A DNA stretch of 47,765 bases from a bacterium (lineage in GTDB: Bacteria; Bacteroidota; Bacteroidia; B-17B0; Aurantibacillaceae): assembly GCA_029945625.1 (NCBI GenBank), contig JAQSCW010000009.1, forward strand, positions 1 through 47,765, written 5' to 3'. The position numbers and the translations under genes are program-made. Below, one piece after another: positions 46,554-47,765 of the stretch. The notes below the pieces were generated by a model that ran no database searches, was not told the origin of the DNA, and saw nothing but the letters and a program-made list of their open reading frames with translations. Numbering within the stretch: position 1 is the first letter of the stretch; each line of letters opens with the position of its first letter.

Positions 46554-47765
46554 ATGGTAAACAAGGTAATTTGGAGTTTGATTCTCATTTCGTTTTGGTC
46601 TGTAACGCAAGCCCAAAAAGCAAAAGTGCAAACTGCATGGAGGTCGCTAAGTGATTATGAAGAGACCCTAAAAGACGGCAAACCAACTATTGCTTACCTC
46701 GTCAAGGCAAAAGAAGCTATTGATCTTGCTTTAGCTAACGAAGACACAAAAAAACAAGGAAAGACCCACGCCTATAAATTGCGAATCAGTTATGCCTTCT
46801 TTCAATATAATTTAAACGCAGAGATCAGCAAACTTGAGGCCTCTATTCCCGATAGAAACGAACGAATTTTAAAAGCTTATGGCAACACAAGTTTAGAGGA
46901 TTTCGAGTCGGCAGTTGATGAACTCAACCAGATTAAGGAACTTGACCCCAAATTTTTAGAGACCATTCAGCAAGGTTTGGTAAACTCATCCAAACCCATG
47001 GATGATGATGAAATGAAATTTGCACTCGTTGTGCAGCAGATGAAAATTGAGGCTGCCAATATTGCTTCCGGAAAATATCAGGTAAAAAAATACAATGAGG
47101 CCGCTGATTACTTCTATAAAACGGCGATCATGAATACCATCCTTTACAAAACCACCGATACCGTTAATTTTTACAACGCCTGTATCTCCTCTGCCAAGGC
47201 CGAAAACACCGACAAGATTATTGAATACAATAAAAAAATGATCGATGCAAAGATATCCTCTCCACTCAATTATGAAGAGCTCTATGCCGCTTTATTGAGT
47301 AAGGGAGACTCTGCTGCAGCCTATGAAATGCTGAGAAAAGGGAGACAGGCATTTCCAAATGATGGAGGTTTGTTAACGCAGGAAACCAATCTGTTTCTGG
47401 CACAAGGCAAACAGGAAGATGCACTTAGGAATTTGAAAATTTCTATAGAGAAAGACCCCACAAATGCTTTGTATTATTTTATTATTGGTAATATTTACGA
47501 CAACATGGCCAATCCCAAAGACAAGGTTACGGGAAAAGAACTGGAACGGCCTGCCAATTTTAAAGAGCTATTTAAAAATGCGGAAGATAATTACCAAAAG
47601 GCCATCGACCTAAACCCGAAGAATCAGGAATATCTTTACAACTCCTTATATAACCTGGGCGCCATGTATAATAACTACGGGGGTAGCATTGCTAATTCGA
47701 CATCCGAAAAAGGCGGATATGCAGCAAAGGCACAAAAAGAAAACGAAGCAAAAGCGCAGGAATAT
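46554..47765 (+). CDS. Secreted TPR-like protein, truncated by the window end
   Basis: The frame is open from ATG 46554 to the last base (404 codons) without a stop, so the 3' end is outside the window. A signal peptide is visible (MVNKVIWSLILISFWSVTQA, cleavage before QKA). The body is helical, with TPR-like segments such as QEDALRNLKISIEKDPTNAL and NYQKAIDLNPKNQEYLYNSL. The organisation resembles the 379-aa protein just upstream (signal peptide, TPR solenoid), which suggests an old duplication or joint function. No enzymatic motif is seen. Confidence 0.85.
   Translation, partial: MVNKVIWSLILISFWSVTQAQKAKVQTAWRSLSDYEETLKDGKPTIAYLVKAKEAIDLALANEDTKKQGKTHAYKLRISYAFFQYNLNAEISKLEASIPDRNERILKAYGNTSLEDFESAVDELNQIKELDPKFLETIQQGLVNSSKPMDDDEMKFALVVQQMKIEAANIASGKYQVKKYNEAADYFYKTAIMNTILYKTTDTVNFYNACISSAKAENTDKIIEYNKKMIDAKISSPLNYEELYAALLSKGDSAAAYEMLRKGRQAFPNDGGLLTQETNLFLAQGKQEDALRNLKISIEKDPTNALYYFIIGNIYDNMANPKDKVTGKELERPANFKELFKNAEDNYQKAIDLNPKNQEYLYNSLYNLGAMYNNYGGSIANSTSEKGGYAAKAQKENEAKAQEY

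Overview
The window looks like the chromosome of a member of the Bacteroidota. It is a housekeeping region at moderate GC. It carries Bacteroidota-type promoters (TTTG, about 19 nt, TAnnTTTG), few Shine-Dalgarno sequences, an RpoC of 1431 aa and an RpoB of 1270 aa, lipoproteins and outer-membrane proteins with SPOR domains, an orphan SpoIIE-type phosphatase, and dispersed palindromic repeats of types common in this phylum. I see no prophage, insertion sequence, CRISPR array or rRNA. The genus cannot be read from the sequence.

Layout. 1-603 is non-coding: about two and a half tandem copies of a ~154-bp palindrome-rich repeat, then featureless sequence. 604-4575 (minus strand) holds a SpoIIE phosphatase, a PyrR-like phosphoribosyltransferase, dapA and lhgO. 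lhgO is divergent from a FAH-family gene (4690-5295), and both may repair TCA-cycle side products. 5343-7318 is a lipoprotein and an outer-membrane protein. 7601-21170 (minus strand) is the transcription/translation supercluster. In transcription order it is tRNA-Thr(TGT), Tyr, Gly, Thr(GGT), tuf, tRNA-Trp, secE, nusG, rplK, rplA, rplJ, rplL, rpoB, rpoC. It starts from a clear promoter and ends at a clear terminator, with two internal terminator-like hairpins.

21293-28247 holds an RsmF-like rRNA methyltransferase, recX, a short-chain dehydrogenase-like protein lacking the catalytic Tyr/Lys, and two adjacent envelope genes. The envelope genes share SPOR-like repeats: one has a duplicated beta-rich domain, the other a decapeptide-repeat linker, a beta-barrel, calcium-type repeats and three SPOR-like units. 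28253-31779 (minus strand) is a five-gene unit with parA and parB. 31898-36937 holds an FMN reductase, a conserved small protein, purB, mtaB, an M48 metallopeptidase lipoprotein and clpS. 36986-39538 is clpC. 39812-45282 is gyrA and an M16 peptidase. 45397-47765 is a pair of TPR proteins, the second cut by the window end.

The most interesting points are: (1) the SPOR-domain gene pair and its exact 10-residue repeat; (2) the back-to-back lhgO and FAH genes as a possible metabolite-repair pair; (3) the palindromic array at the left edge and repeat-like palindromes inside the rpoB-rpoC spacer; (4) regulation of the ribosomal/RNA polymerase operon, with no room for an L10 leader but a strong hairpin before rpoB, which has a TTG start; (5) GyrA with Ala at the position of E. 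coli Ser83; and (6) promoter -7 elements only about 8-16 nt upstream of several start codons. I did not find an unmistakably new defence or mobile system.
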